Positions 45,890 through 54,153 of a DNA stretch of 64,000 nucleotides are shown here, piece after piece. How positions within the stretch are numbered: position 1 is the first letter of the stretch; the number at the start of each line of letters is the position of its first letter. The position numbers were made by a program, and so were the translations under genes. This DNA comes from Actinomadura macrotermitis. Lineage in GTDB: Bacteria > Actinomycetota > Actinomycetes > Streptosporangiales > Streptosporangiaceae. The notes under the pieces were generated by a model. That model worked only from the letters and a program-made list of their open reading frames with translations, ran no database searches and had not been told where the DNA came from. Location: positions 1,302,001 through 1,366,000 of the forward strand of contig NZ_WEGH01000001.1 in the NCBI RefSeq assembly GCF_009604375.1, given 5' to 3'.

Positions 45890-46717
45890 TCAGGCGACCA
45901 GGGTGCGCGACCGCGCGGCGCCGGGCGCGGTGCCCCAGGCCGCCAGCGCCCCGGCGAACCAGCGGGCGGTGGGGCGTTCGGCCGGGTCGCGGCGCAGGCC
46001 GAGCCTGACCAGCTCGGCCGTCGGCTCGGGCAGCCCGTCCAGGTCGGCCTGGCCGCGCAGGATGCGAAAGCACACGCCGTGCAGCGAGCCGCGGCCGAAC
46101 GGGGGGCGGCCCGTGGCGGCGTAGGCCAGCGTCGCCGCCCAGGCGAACACGTCCGAGGCCCGCGTCGGCCGCCTGCCCTCGATCAGCTCGGGCGCCAGGT
46201 AGGCGGGGGTGCCGATGACCATGCCGGGCCGGGTGACCTGGTCGGCGCCGGCCGGGTGGGCGATGCCGAAGTCGACCAGGGTGGGCCGGTCGCCGAGCAC
46301 GATCACGTTGTGCGGGGACAGGTCGCGGTGCAGCACCCCGGCGTCGTGCACGGCGGCCAGGCCGAGCGCCATGCCGCGCGCGAGCCGCGGCAGCCGGCGC
46401 GCCTCCACCGGCCCGTAGGCCTCGACGAGGTCGCCGAGGGCGCAGCCGGGCACGTACTGGGTGACCACATACGGCCGCTCGCCGGTCACGTCCGCGTCGA
46501 GCAGCCGCGCGACGTGCGGGCTGCGCACCCGCGACTGCGCCGACACCTCCCGGGCCAGCCGCTGCCGGGCCTCGGGGTCGGCGGCGAACTCCGGCGACAG
46601 CTCCTTGACCGCGACCTCGCGGCCGGCGGAGTCCATGCCGAGGTGCACCACGGCGGTGCTGCCCCGCCCGATCTCGTCCAGCAGCCGGTATCCGCCCAGT
46701 CGCCGATGCGTCCCCAT
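45890..46717 (-). CDS. Soluble Ser/Thr protein kinase
   Basis: 275 residues, only a kinase domain without a membrane segment. IGRGSTAVVHLG, VAVKEL, HRDLSPHNVIVL (catalytic Lys replaced by Ser, as in the HRDLSPxN variant known in other families), DFGIAHPA and GTPAYLAPEL. Activity is likely but the HRD-x-S change should be noted. It begins 37 bases after the desaturase stop, and that gap holds a long-range pair AACACC / GGTGTT. It heads a run of three kinase-fold genes. Confidence 0.85.
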   Translation of the reverse strand: MGTHRRLGGYRLLDEIGRGSTAVVHLGMDSAGREVAVKELSPEFAADPEARQRLAREVSAQSRVRSPHVARLLDADVTGERPYVVTQYVPGCALGDLVEAYGPVEARRLPRLARGMALGLAAVHDAGVLHRDLSPHNVIVLGDRPTLVDFGIAHPAGADQVTRPGMVIGTPAYLAPELIEGRRPTRASDVFAWAATLAYAATGRPPFGRGSLHGVCFRILRGQADLDGLPEPTAELVRLGLRRDPAERPTARWFAGALAAWGTAPGAARSRTLVA

Positions 46718-46754
46718 AACACCTTTGACGCGGGAAACCGGGCCGGTGTTCCGA

Positions 46755-47702
46755 TCAGTTCTGCCGGGCGGCCTGGCGGGCGCGGCGCTCCTCGCGGCGG
46801 GTCTCGAACCTGGTCGCGGCGGCGTCGAGCTGCTCCATGAACTCGCCGAGCTCGTCGCGGGCCTTGGCGCCGTCGCCGGTGAACTCCATGTCGAACACGC
46901 CCCACTTGCGCAGGCACGGGGAGAGCACGTCGTCGTGGTGCAGCCGCAGGTCGTAGATGCCGGCGTTGGCGATGATGACCGACTTGCGCAGGAAGCCGTC
47001 GATGCCGTGGCCGGGCATCTGGAACTCCTTGACGACCTGCGTGATGGCGCGCATGGTCTCGTTCGGCGCCACCTCCAGCGACGCGGCGATCATGTTCCGG
47101 TAGAAGATCATGTGCAGGTTCTCGTCCTTGGCCACCCGGGTGAGCATCTGCTCGCAGACCGGGTCGCCCGACACCTTGCCGGTGTTGCGGTGCGCGACGC
47201 GGGTCGCCAGTTCCTGGAACGACACGTAGGCGGTGCCGTGCAGGAACGCCGAGCCGTGCGCGGCCTCGTAGCCGAGCTCCATGTGCTTCATCCGGGCGCG
47301 CTCCAGCGCGATCGGGTCGACGGCGCGGGTGACGGTGAGGTAGTCGCGGATGACGATGCCGTGCCGGTTCTCCTCGGCGGTCCACCGGTTGACCCAGGTG
47401 CCCCAGGCGCCCTCGGTGCCGAACACGTCGGCGATCGCGCGGTGGTAGCCGGGCAGGTTGTCCTCGGTGAGCAGGTTGACGATCAGCGACTCGCGCGCCT
47501 CGGTGCCGAGCTTGGAGTCCTCCGGCGTCCAGCCTTCACCGTCCAGCGGGCCGTCGTAGTCGCGGCCCAGCCCCCACGGCACGTACTGGTGGGGGAACCA
47601 CTCGTCGGCCGTGGCCAGGTGTCGGTTCAGCTCTTTCTCGGCCACCTGCTCCAGTTCGAGCATGAGACCGGTCTGGAACTTCTCCTCGGACGAGACGGAC
47701 AT
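46755..47702 (-). CDS. Acyl-ACP desaturase (stearoyl-ACP type)
   Basis: 315 residues. Soluble diiron enzyme introducing a double bond into acyl-ACP. The iron ligands are visible: LLTEDNLP, WTAEENRHG, VSFQELATR and KDENLHMIFYR. It is closest to the DesA-type desaturases of actinobacteria. The ATG at 47702 has AAGGA 6 bases upstream. A perfect palindrome at 47765-47784 is the probable operator of a TetR-type lipid regulator. Confidence 0.93.
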   Translation of the reverse strand: MSVSSEEKFQTGLMLELEQVAEKELNRHLATADEWFPHQYVPWGLGRDYDGPLDGEGWTPEDSKLGTEARESLIVNLLTEDNLPGYHRAIADVFGTEGAWGTWVNRWTAEENRHGIVIRDYLTVTRAVDPIALERARMKHMELGYEAAHGSAFLHGTAYVSFQELATRVAHRNTGKVSGDPVCEQMLTRVAKDENLHMIFYRNMIAASLEVAPNETMRAITQVVKEFQMPGHGIDGFLRKSVIIANAGIYDLRLHHDDVLSPCLRKWGVFDMEFTGDGAKARDELGEFMEQLDAAATRFETRREERRARQAARQN

Positions 47703-47764
47703 ACTGATCCTTCGCTGGACGACGTGTGGGGGCCGGAGGGGCGCCGCCGTACCCGCGGCAAGCC

Positions 47765-47784
47765 AACCTACGAAAACGTAGGTT
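47765..47784. promoter_or_regulatory. Palindromic operator upstream of the desaturase gene
   Basis: Perfect 8-base arms AACCTACG / CGTAGGTT with a central AAAA, 62 bases before the ATG. Desaturase genes in mycobacteria are under acyl-CoA-sensing TetR regulators such as MadR, so a comparable control is plausible. Confidence 0.65.
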
Positions 47785-47861
47785 CCAGATTCGCGTTCAG
47801 GTGCGATCCCCGTCAAGTCACCCCGGTCACAATCAACCCGCGCGAATCTTTGTAGGGATCC

Positions 47862-48629
47862 TTACTGGGTTCCGGCGGCCTGCTGCCACATCCGGTTCGC
47901 GGCGGCCCGCAGCAGCGGGCGCGGCACCAGCTTCAGCGCGGGCAGCACCGCCTTGTACTGCGCGCCGGGCACGCAGAGGGCGCGGCCGGCGGCGACGGCG
48001 TCCAGGCCGGCCTCGGCGACGTCGGCGCGGCGCAGCCAGAGCAGGTTGGGCTGCCGCTCCTCGTCGGTGCGGGTGAACCCGGGGCACAGGGCGGTCACGT
48101 GCACGCCCTTGCCCGCGACCTCGGCGTGCAGGCTCTCGGAGAAGGAGACGACGTAGGCCTTGGTCGCGCCGTAGGTGGCGCTGCCCGGCGACGGCGCGAA
48201 CCCGGCCATCGACGCCACGTTCAGCACCCCGCCCCGGCCGCGCTCGATCATGGCGGGCAGCGCGGCGTGGGTGAGCCGCACCAGCGCGGTCACGTTCAGC
48301 TCGATCTCCTTGAGCTGGTCGGCCAGGTCCAGCTCGGCGAACGCGCCGAACGCGGCGTACCCGGCGTTGTTGACCAGTAGCTCGACGCCGCCGTCGCGCA
48401 GCCGGTCCTCCACCGCGCCGCGCTGCGCCGGGTCGGTGAGATCGGCGGCGAGCACCTCCACCGCGACCCGGTAACGTTCCACCAGCTCGCGGGCGAGGCC
48501 GTCCAGCAGGTCCGCCCGGCGCGCCACGACCACCAGGTCGGTGCCGCGCGCGGCGAGGATCCGGGCGAAGCTCTCGCCGATGCCGCTGGACGCGCCGGTC
48601 ACCAGCGCCGTTCGGTACGCCTGTCGCAT
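47862..48629 (-). CDS. Short-chain dehydrogenase/reductase
   Basis: 255 residues. Classical SDR: TGASSGIG cofactor loop, NNAGYAAFG, catalytic Ser in NVASMAG and YGATKAY (Tyr-x3-Lys). The early ARRADLL Arg suggests NADP preference. Substrate unknown. The ATG at 48629 is 71 bases after the conservon GTPase gene and on the same strand, so it may be the tail of the conservon transcript. Confidence 0.9.
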   Translation of the reverse strand: MRQAYRTALVTGASSGIGESFARILAARGTDLVVVARRADLLDGLARELVERYRVAVEVLAADLTDPAQRGAVEDRLRDGGVELLVNNAGYAAFGAFAELDLADQLKEIELNVTALVRLTHAALPAMIERGRGGVLNVASMAGFAPSPGSATYGATKAYVVSFSESLHAEVAGKGVHVTALCPGFTRTDEERQPNLLWLRRADVAEAGLDAVAAGRALCVPGAQYKAVLPALKLVPRPLLRAAANRMWQQAAGTQ

Positions 48630-48700
48630 GGCGGCAGATGCTAGCGGGCCGCACTCCCCTTTCGCCCCGATATGCGATCTTCGCCGCGAACGCGGGCGGG

Positions 48701-49294
48701 TCAGCGGGCCGGCGCCGCGCCGAGCACGTGCTCGACCATCGTGATCAGCACCCGCTTGGCCGACTCGCGGTGCCGCACGTCGCACATCACCAGCGGGACG
48801 TGGTCGTCCAGGTCCAGCGCGATGCGCACGTCCTCGGCCGCCTTGTGCTCGGCGCCGTCGAAGCGGTTCACCGCCACGATGAACGGGGTGCCGCGGTCCT
48901 CGAAGTAGTCCACCGCCGGGAAGCAGTCGGCCAGGCGCCGCACGTCCGCCAGGACGACCGCGCCGACCGCGCCGACGGCCAGCTCGTCCCACATGAACCA
49001 GAACCGCTGCTGGCCCGGCGTGCCGAACAGGTAGAGGATCAGGTTGTCCTCCAGGGTGATCCGGCCGAAGTCCATCGCGACGGTCGTGGTGGCCTTGGCG
49101 TCCACGCCCGCGGTGTCGTCCACGCCGACGCTGCGGTCGGTGAGCACCTCCTCGGTGCGCAGCGGCCGGATCTCGCTGATCGCCCCCACCATCGTGGTCT
49201 TGCCGACCCCGAAGCCCCCCGCGATCAGGATCTTGGCGGTGACGGGGCGGTCCATGACCGCGCCGGCGCCGCGGTCAGAGTGCGCGTAGTCCAT
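48701..49294 (-). CDS. Conservon small GTPase (CvnD)
   Basis: 197 residues. Ras/Rab-like: P-loop GGFGVGKTT, DFGRI switch I, GTPGQQRFWF switch II and NRFD guanine motif. The CvnD family acts with CvnA-C in signalling linked to development. The ATG at 49294 overlaps the DUF742 gene by 20 bases; ATG at 49255 would be a shorter alternative. Fourth gene of the conservon. Confidence 0.92.
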   Translation of the reverse strand: MDYAHSDRGAGAVMDRPVTAKILIAGGFGVGKTTMVGAISEIRPLRTEEVLTDRSVGVDDTAGVDAKATTTVAMDFGRITLEDNLILYLFGTPGQQRFWFMWDELAVGAVGAVVLADVRRLADCFPAVDYFEDRGTPFIVAVNRFDGAEHKAAEDVRIALDLDDHVPLVMCDVRHRESAKRVLITMVEHVLGAAPAR

Positions 49295-49646
49295 GCAGCA
49301 GCTTCCTCAGCACTAGCTCGTCGGGGGCGTCGCCGGCCGGGGTCGGCTTCAGCGCCCGCACCAGGTTCTCGTCGCGCAGGTCGTCGACGAGCACACGCAC
49401 CACCCCGATCGGCAGGTCCACCTCCGACGCCAGGTCGGCGAAGGTGATCGGGCGGCGGCAGAGCGCCAGCAGCCGGCGGTGCTCGGGGCCGAGCCGCGCC
49501 CGCCGGCGCTCGGGCACGCCGGTCGCCTCCAGCACCACGATGAGGTCCAGGGAGTCGCCGCGCGGCCTGGTCCGGCCGCGGGTCAGGGTGTAGGGACGGA
49601 CGACCGGGCCCGCCTCCCCGTCCAGCCATCGGTCCTTGGCCGTCAT
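49275..49646 (-). CDS. DUF742 conservon protein (CvnC)
   Basis: 123 residues. Typical DUF742: VVRPYTLTRGRTRP, PEHRRLLALCRRPITFADLASEVDLPIGVVRVLVDDL (a winged-helix segment), and the final LVLRKLLHGLRAL. It is a probable effector in the conservon complex. The ATG at 49646 is 7 bases after the roadblock gene; its end overlaps the GTPase gene. Confidence 0.92.
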   Translation of the reverse strand: MTAKDRWLDGEAGPVVRPYTLTRGRTRPRGDSLDLIVVLEATGVPERRRARLGPEHRRLLALCRRPITFADLASEVDLPIGVVRVLVDDLRDENLVRALKPTPAGDAPDELVLRKLLHGLRAL

Positions 49647-49653
49647 CGCGCGC

Positions 49654-50022
49654 TCACCCCGCCAGCCGCTCGGCCAGCTGCGCCAGCTCGTAGGCGATGG
49701 TGCCCGCGTCGCCGTCCGCGCGGCTGAGGACGGCGATCGTCTCCTCCCCGGCGGGCACCATGAACAGCAGCACGGTGTCCAGCTCGATGACGCTCTGCAG
49801 GACCTCGCCGCCGCCGAACCGGTGGCACGCGCCCCGGGCCAGGCCCTGCACGCCCGACACCAGCGCCGACAGCCGCTCCGCCGCCTCCTGCGCGAGCGCC
49901 GCGGTCGAGGCCACGACGATCCCCTCCCGGGACAGCACGATCGCGCCGTCCACCGAGTCCACCCGTTCGGCCATGCCGTCGAGCAGCCGTTCCACCTCAC
50001 CGGCCGTGCGCGTCTCGGTCAT
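49654..50022 (-). CDS. Roadblock/LC7 conservon protein (CvnB)
   Basis: 122 residues, roadblock fold: GAIVLSREGIVVAST, ALVSGVQGLARGACHRFGGGEV and SVIELDTVLLFMVPAGEETIAVLS. Such proteins act as adaptors or GTPase regulators for CvnD. The ATG overlaps the end of the sensor kinase gene by 4 bases. Its paralogue is the divergent gene at 52678. Confidence 0.93.
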   Translation of the reverse strand: MTETRTAGEVERLLDGMAERVDSVDGAIVLSREGIVVASTAALAQEAAERLSALVSGVQGLARGACHRFGGGEVLQSVIELDTVLLFMVPAGEETIAVLSRADGDAGTIAYELAQLAERLAG

Positions 50023-52445
50023 CTCTCGTCCTGGTCCGCCGTCGTGTCGGGTTCCGTACCGTTCGCGGTGTCCTCGGCGCGGCCGCGCCGCCAGCCGCTC
50101 TGCATCGACGCCATGACCGACCGCGCCTGCTCCGGCGAGCGCCCCGCGCCCGGGCGGGGCGCCTCCCCCGCCGCGGCGGGCGGGTCCGGGGCGAACCGGC
50201 CGGAGCCGTCGGCGTGGTCGCGCAGCTGCGGCGCCAGGTGCGCGCGGCGGACGCGGCGCGGCATCCCGGCGTGGGTGCCGGCGGGCGCGGCGGCGGGCTC
50301 GGGCGGATGCGCCGTCGGGGCCACCGGGGCCGGGACGGGCACCGGCACGGGCACCGGCGCGGGCACCGGCACGGGCGGCGGGAAGGGCTCGAAGGCGGCG
50401 GAGTGCGGGGCGGGCACCGGCTGGGGGTCCGGTTCGGTGGCGGGCGCCGGTTCCGCGGCGGCCCGCTCGGCGGCGTCGGCCTGGTCCGCGGTGACCACCA
50501 CCGCGTGCGGCATCAGCACGATCGTCTTCAGCCCGCCGTAGGCGTTGGGGACGAGCGACACCCGGATGCCGTGCTTGTGCGCGAGGTGACCGACGACGAA
50601 CAGGCCGAGCTGGTCGCCGCCCGACAGGTCGAACCGCGGCGGCCGGGCGAGCCGCTCGTTGACCTCGGCGAGCCGCTCGTCGCTCATGCCGAGCCCGCGG
50701 TCCTGGATCTCCACCACGAAGCCGTTGCCGACCAGCCCCGCGTTGATCTCCACGTGGGTGTTCGGCGGGGAGAAGGCGACGGCGTTCTCCACCAGCTCGG
50801 CGATCAGGTGGATGATGTCGGCGACGGCGCCGCCGACGATCGCCTCCTCGGCGTCGGTGACCACCTCGACGCGGGCGTAGTCCTCGATCTCGCCGATCGC
50901 GCCGCGCAGCACGTCCACCACCCGGACCGGCCGGCGCCAGCCGCGGCCCGGCGTCGCGCCGGACAAGATGATCAGGCCCTCGGCGTGCCGCCGCATGCGG
51001 GTGGTCAGGTGGTCGATGCGGAACAGGTCCTCCAGCGCCTCGGGGTCGGCGGCCTTGCGCTCCAGCGTGTCCAGCATCGCCAGCTGGCGGTGCAGCAGCG
51101 ACTGGTTGCGCCGGGCCAGGTTCTGGAACACCTGGTTGACGGCCTTGCGCAGGTCGGCCTGGCCGACGGCCGCGGAGATCGCCGTGCGCTGCACGGTCGA
51201 GAACGCCTCGGCGACGTCGGCCACCTCGGTGGTCCGGCCGACCCGCAGCGGCGGCGCCGCCTGCGTGGGGCACACGTCCTCGCCGCGGCTCAGCCGCTCC
51301 ACGATCTGCGGCAGCCGCACCTGCGCCAGGTCGCGCGCCGCCGTCCGCAGCCCGTTCAGCTCCCGGCTGACGCGGCGGCCGAACCGCAGCATCAGGAACG
51401 CCGACAGCAGGACCGCGACGAGCCCGAGGCCGCCGACCAGGCCGAGCCGCAGCAGGATCGCGTCGCCGCCGGCCTTGCTCTTCGCGCCGAGGACGTTGCG
51501 GGTCTGCACCAGCGCCTGCGCGAGCCCGCCGATGTAGGTCTCCGACGTCGTCCGCCACTCGGCGGGGTCGACCCGGACGGTGACGGCGCCGTGCCGGCCG
51601 GTCGGCGCCGTCACGATGCGGTCCTCCAGCGCCCGGAACCGCTGGTAGTCCGGGGAGGCCAGCACCCGCTCGTACAGCGCGCGCAGCCGCGGCTCGAACT
51701 CGTTGAGGGACTCCTCCACCAGCAGCCGCTGCTCGAACACGTTCCGGGCGAACGCCAGCCGCTCGTCCGGCGCCATCCGCCCGTTCTGGATCAGCGCGCC
51801 GCCGACGAGCGTGGCCTCGCGCGCGGCGAGCTCCTGCGCGAACGACATCTCGATGAGGTGGTTGGCCTGCTGGTACACGGCCGCGTCCTTGACCACGATC
51901 ATCAGCGAGACGAAGTCCATGTGCGCGTCGATGACGTCGTTGTAGGAGCCGAACGCGGTGAGCTTGGTGATCGTCCCGCCGTCGATGCCCTGCCGGACCG
52001 CCCGCATCTGGCCGATCTTGCTCACCAGCACGTCCAGCCGGTCCTTCATCGGCCCGGTGAGGGTGTCGCGCAGCTCGCTGGAGCGGGCCGCCTTCAGCAG
52101 CCGGTCGACCATGCCGTCGGTGCGGCGGCGCTGCGCGTCCATGGCGGTGCGCGGGATGCGGCCGCGGCCGCTCAGCCACGTCACCGACTCCAGCCGCTCC
52201 TGGCCGACCTGGACCAGCACCGGGGTCGCGGCGTCGCCGTAGATCCGGTTCATGGTGTCGAGGTTGCGCTTCTGCAGGGCGTCGGTGACCGTGCTCTGCG
52301 CCGCGAACGCCCACAGCGCGACCAGCGAGACGAGCGGGACCGCGAGCAGGCCGAAGAGGGTGAAGCGGATCGACCGGCGGCGCGACCGCGGCGGGCCGGG
52401 CTCCTCGTCCGCGGGGTCGGACGGGCGCACGGGCACTTCGTTCAT
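50019..52445 (-). CDS. Conservon sensor histidine kinase (CvnA) with NIT domain
   Basis: 808 residues. First membrane helix (28-50), an extracellular nitrate/nitrite-sensing-like NIT region (about 55-310), second helix (about 325-347), HAMP-like linker, then an HATPase domain (N-box LIAELVENAVAFSPPN, G-box DRGLGM and GLFVVGHLAHKHG). A conventional phospho-accepting H-box is not evident, as is typical of CvnA. The C-terminal tail has Pro-Val-Pro-Ala repeats (about 690-705) and a low-complexity end. The ATG at 52445 is clear. It heads the conservon operon. Confidence 0.93.
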   Translation of the reverse strand: MNEVPVRPSDPADEEPGPPRSRRRSIRFTLFGLLAVPLVSLVALWAFAAQSTVTDALQKRNLDTMNRIYGDAATPVLVQVGQERLESVTWLSGRGRIPRTAMDAQRRRTDGMVDRLLKAARSSELRDTLTGPMKDRLDVLVSKIGQMRAVRQGIDGGTITKLTAFGSYNDVIDAHMDFVSLMIVVKDAAVYQQANHLIEMSFAQELAAREATLVGGALIQNGRMAPDERLAFARNVFEQRLLVEESLNEFEPRLRALYERVLASPDYQRFRALEDRIVTAPTGRHGAVTVRVDPAEWRTTSETYIGGLAQALVQTRNVLGAKSKAGGDAILLRLGLVGGLGLVAVLLSAFLMLRFGRRVSRELNGLRTAARDLAQVRLPQIVERLSRGEDVCPTQAAPPLRVGRTTEVADVAEAFSTVQRTAISAAVGQADLRKAVNQVFQNLARRNQSLLHRQLAMLDTLERKAADPEALEDLFRIDHLTTRMRRHAEGLIILSGATPGRGWRRPVRVVDVLRGAIGEIEDYARVEVVTDAEEAIVGGAVADIIHLIAELVENAVAFSPPNTHVEINAGLVGNGFVVEIQDRGLGMSDERLAEVNERLARPPRFDLSGGDQLGLFVVGHLAHKHGIRVSLVPNAYGGLKTIVLMPHAVVVTADQADAAERAAAEPAPATEPDPQPVPAPHSAAFEPFPPPVPVPAPVPVPVPVPAPVAPTAHPPEPAAAPAGTHAGMPRRVRRAHLAPQLRDHADGSGRFAPDPPAAAGEAPRPGAGRSPEQARSVMASMQSGWRRGRAEDTANGTEPDTTADQDER
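50331..50378. repeat. GC-rich 6- and 12-base repeat inside cvnA
   Basis: Near-tandem copies of GGGCACCGGCAC-like units code for a Pro-Val/Pro-Ala run in the CvnA tail. It is likely slippage-prone, and length variation between strains is expected. Confidence 0.6.
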
Positions 52446-52677
52446 GTGGCGTCTCTCAGTCGGTCATGCCGGTCATGCCGGACGGAACCCCGCGTTACGG
52501 TAGCGCTTTGGGCCGCACCGGGCCGTGCGCTCGACCGCGCTTCCCGCCCTTCCGGCGGCCGCTGGCGGACCTTTGGCCACATCTGGCCGGACCCCGGGCG
52601 CCCGCGGCGGCCCGTCCCCGCCGCCGCGCCGAAATGATCGGTGCCGGGACCGGACCGACGGGACGAAGGAGACGCAC

Positions 52678-53088
52678 GTGACGACGCAGCGCGCCGAGCC
52701 GGCCGGCCGGCTCGACTGGCTGATCAACGGGCTCGTGGAGCGCGTGCCCGAGGTGAGGATGGCCGTCGTGCAGTCCGCCGACGGCCTGCTCATGGGCGCC
52801 TCGGCCGGCCTCGCCCGCGCCGACGCCGAGTACCTGTCCGCGCTGGCGGCCGGCCTGCAGAGCCTCGCCCAGGGCGCCCGCCGGCAGCTGGGCGGCGGCG
52901 AGGTCCACCAGACCATCATCGAGATGCGGGACGCGTTCCTGTTCGTCACCGCCGCCGGCGACGGGGCGTCCCTGACCGTGCTCAGCGACGCCGGCGCCGA
53001 CCCGGGCACGATCAGCTACGAGATGGCCGTGCTGGTGAAGCGGGTGGGCGAGCACCTGTTCTCCCGCCCCCGCCCCACCGCTCCCTAG
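52678..53088 (+). CDS. Divergent roadblock/LC7 protein
   Basis: 136 residues with the same fold as CvnB (MAVVQSADGLLMGAS, AAGLQSLAQGARRQLGGGEVHQTIIEM, FLFVTAAGDGASLTVLS). GTG at 52678 has AAGGAG 6 bases upstream. It is transcribed away from the conservon across a 232-base region, with its own promoter. It is an extra copy beyond the standard four-gene conservon and could compete with or replace CvnB. The stop overlaps the convergent reductase gene by 4 bases. Confidence 0.88.
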   Translation: MTTQRAEPAGRLDWLINGLVERVPEVRMAVVQSADGLLMGASAGLARADAEYLSALAAGLQSLAQGARRQLGGGEVHQTIIEMRDAFLFVTAAGDGASLTVLSDAGADPGTISYEMAVLVKRVGEHLFSRPRPTAP

Positions 53089-53732
53089 CCGGGCCGGCCC
53101 GTGCCGTGGGCGACCTCCAGCGGCGGCACCATCGTCGCCGGGTCGGCGCCGCCGAACCACAGGCCGATCATGAAGGCGGCGGTGGCCTCCAGCTGCCCCG
53201 CCCGGGCCAGGCCGCCGCCGTTCAGCGGCGCGCAGCCGAGGTCGCGCACCAGCCGCTCCACCGCGCCGACCGCCGCCGCGTCGTCGCCGCAGAGCGGCAC
53301 GCCGAGCGGCCGGCCGCCGAACACCGGCGGGGTGAGCCGCCAGACGTCCACGTGGCAGAGGTTGAACGCCTTGACCACGTGCGCGCCGGGCGCCGCCGCG
53401 GCGATCCGCCCGGCCGCCGACGGGCCGTCACCGGTGTGCAGCGTCCAGTCGGGCGGGCCGGTGGGGTTGGTGCAGTCGATCAGCACCTTGCCCTCCAGCG
53501 CGCCCGCCGCGCGCACCGTGTCCAGCGCGCCCGCGTAGTGGACGGCCAGGAGCAGCACGTCGCCGAACGCGGCGGCGTCGTCCAGGCCGCCCGCCGCCGC
53601 GCCGATCCGTTCCGCCAGCGCCGCGGCCCGCTCCGGCCGCCGCGCGCCCACCATCACCTCGTGCCCGGCGCGCACCCACTGCGTGCCCAGGGCGTCCGCC
53701 ATGTTCCCGGCGCCGAGAATCCCGATCCGCAT
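53085..53732 (-). CDS. NADPH-dependent F420 reductase-like protein
   Basis: 215 residues. Rossmann start MRIGILGAGNMADALG, NADP-type GARRPERAAALAERIG, VLIDCTNPTG and VKAFNLCHVDVW match the Fno/NpdG family and related NADP oxidoreductases. The F420-binding C-terminus is degenerate, so activity with F420 is uncertain. GGAGG stands before the ATG at 53732. It is divergent from the HxlR gene, which probably controls it. Confidence 0.75.
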   Translation of the reverse strand: MRIGILGAGNMADALGTQWVRAGHEVMVGARRPERAAALAERIGAAAGGLDDAAAFGDVLLLAVHYAGALDTVRAAGALEGKVLIDCTNPTGPPDWTLHTGDGPSAAGRIAAAAPGAHVVKAFNLCHVDVWRLTPPVFGGRPLGVPLCGDDAAAVGAVERLVRDLGCAPLNGGGLARAGQLEATAAFMIGLWFGGADPATMVPPLEVAHGTGRPG

Positions 53733-53759
53733 ACCTGCCTCCTTCGGTTACGGTCAGGA

Positions 53760-53780
53760 CGTTAGGCATTCCGTTAGGCA
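53760..53780. promoter_or_regulatory. Direct repeats in HxlR/reductase promoter region
   Basis: The 9-base unit CGTTAGGCA occurs at 53760-53768 and 53772-53780, 12 bases apart, between the two divergent starts. It is a candidate site for the HxlR regulator. Confidence 0.5.
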
Positions 53781-53805
53781 CCTTTAAGTGCGTATTGGAG
53801 GGGCT

Positions 53806-54153
53806 ATGTTCATCGCCGACTGCCCCGCACGGCTCGGTTTCGACCTGCTCGCGGGGAACTGGACGAGCGTCGTCCTGTACGCGCTGCGCGGGGGGCCGCG
53901 GCGCCCCGGCGACCTGCGCGAGGAGATCGGCGGCATCAGCCAGAAGGTGCTCACCGAGACGCTGCGGCGCCTGGAGGCCAGCGGCCTGGTGGCCCGGCAC
54001 CGGTACGCCGAGGCGCCGCCGCGCGTGGAGTACGAGCTGACCGAGCCGGGCCGGGCCCTGCTGGAGCCGATCCTCGCGCTCGGCCGCTGGACCGAGCGCT
54101 ACGGCGAGCAGGTCCTGGCCGCGCAGGAGCGCGCCGAGCTCAGCGCCCGGTGA
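53806..54153 (+). CDS. HxlR family transcriptional regulator
   Basis: 115 residues. Winged helix of the HxlR type: FIADCPARLGFDLLAGNWTSVVLYALRGGPRRPGDLREEIGGISQKVLTETLRRLEASGLV. The Cys near the start is common in HxlR proteins that sense quinones, aldehydes or redox state. GGAG stands 7 bases before the ATG at 53806. It is divergent from the reductase-like gene. Its end overlaps the convergent enoyl-CoA hydratase gene by 14 bases. Confidence 0.9.
   Translation: MFIADCPARLGFDLLAGNWTSVVLYALRGGPRRPGDLREEIGGISQKVLTETLRRLEASGLVARHRYAEAPPRVEYELTEPGRALLEPILALGRWTERYGEQVLAAQERAELSAR

Noticed and set aside
45867-46073. Longer start for the middle kinase gene
   Set aside because: It would overlap the preceding kinase gene, and the glycine-loop position fits the ATG at 45866.
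50331-50378. CRISPR-like or minisatellite array
   Set aside because: Units are short, GC-rich, inside the cvnA coding frame and without unique spacers.
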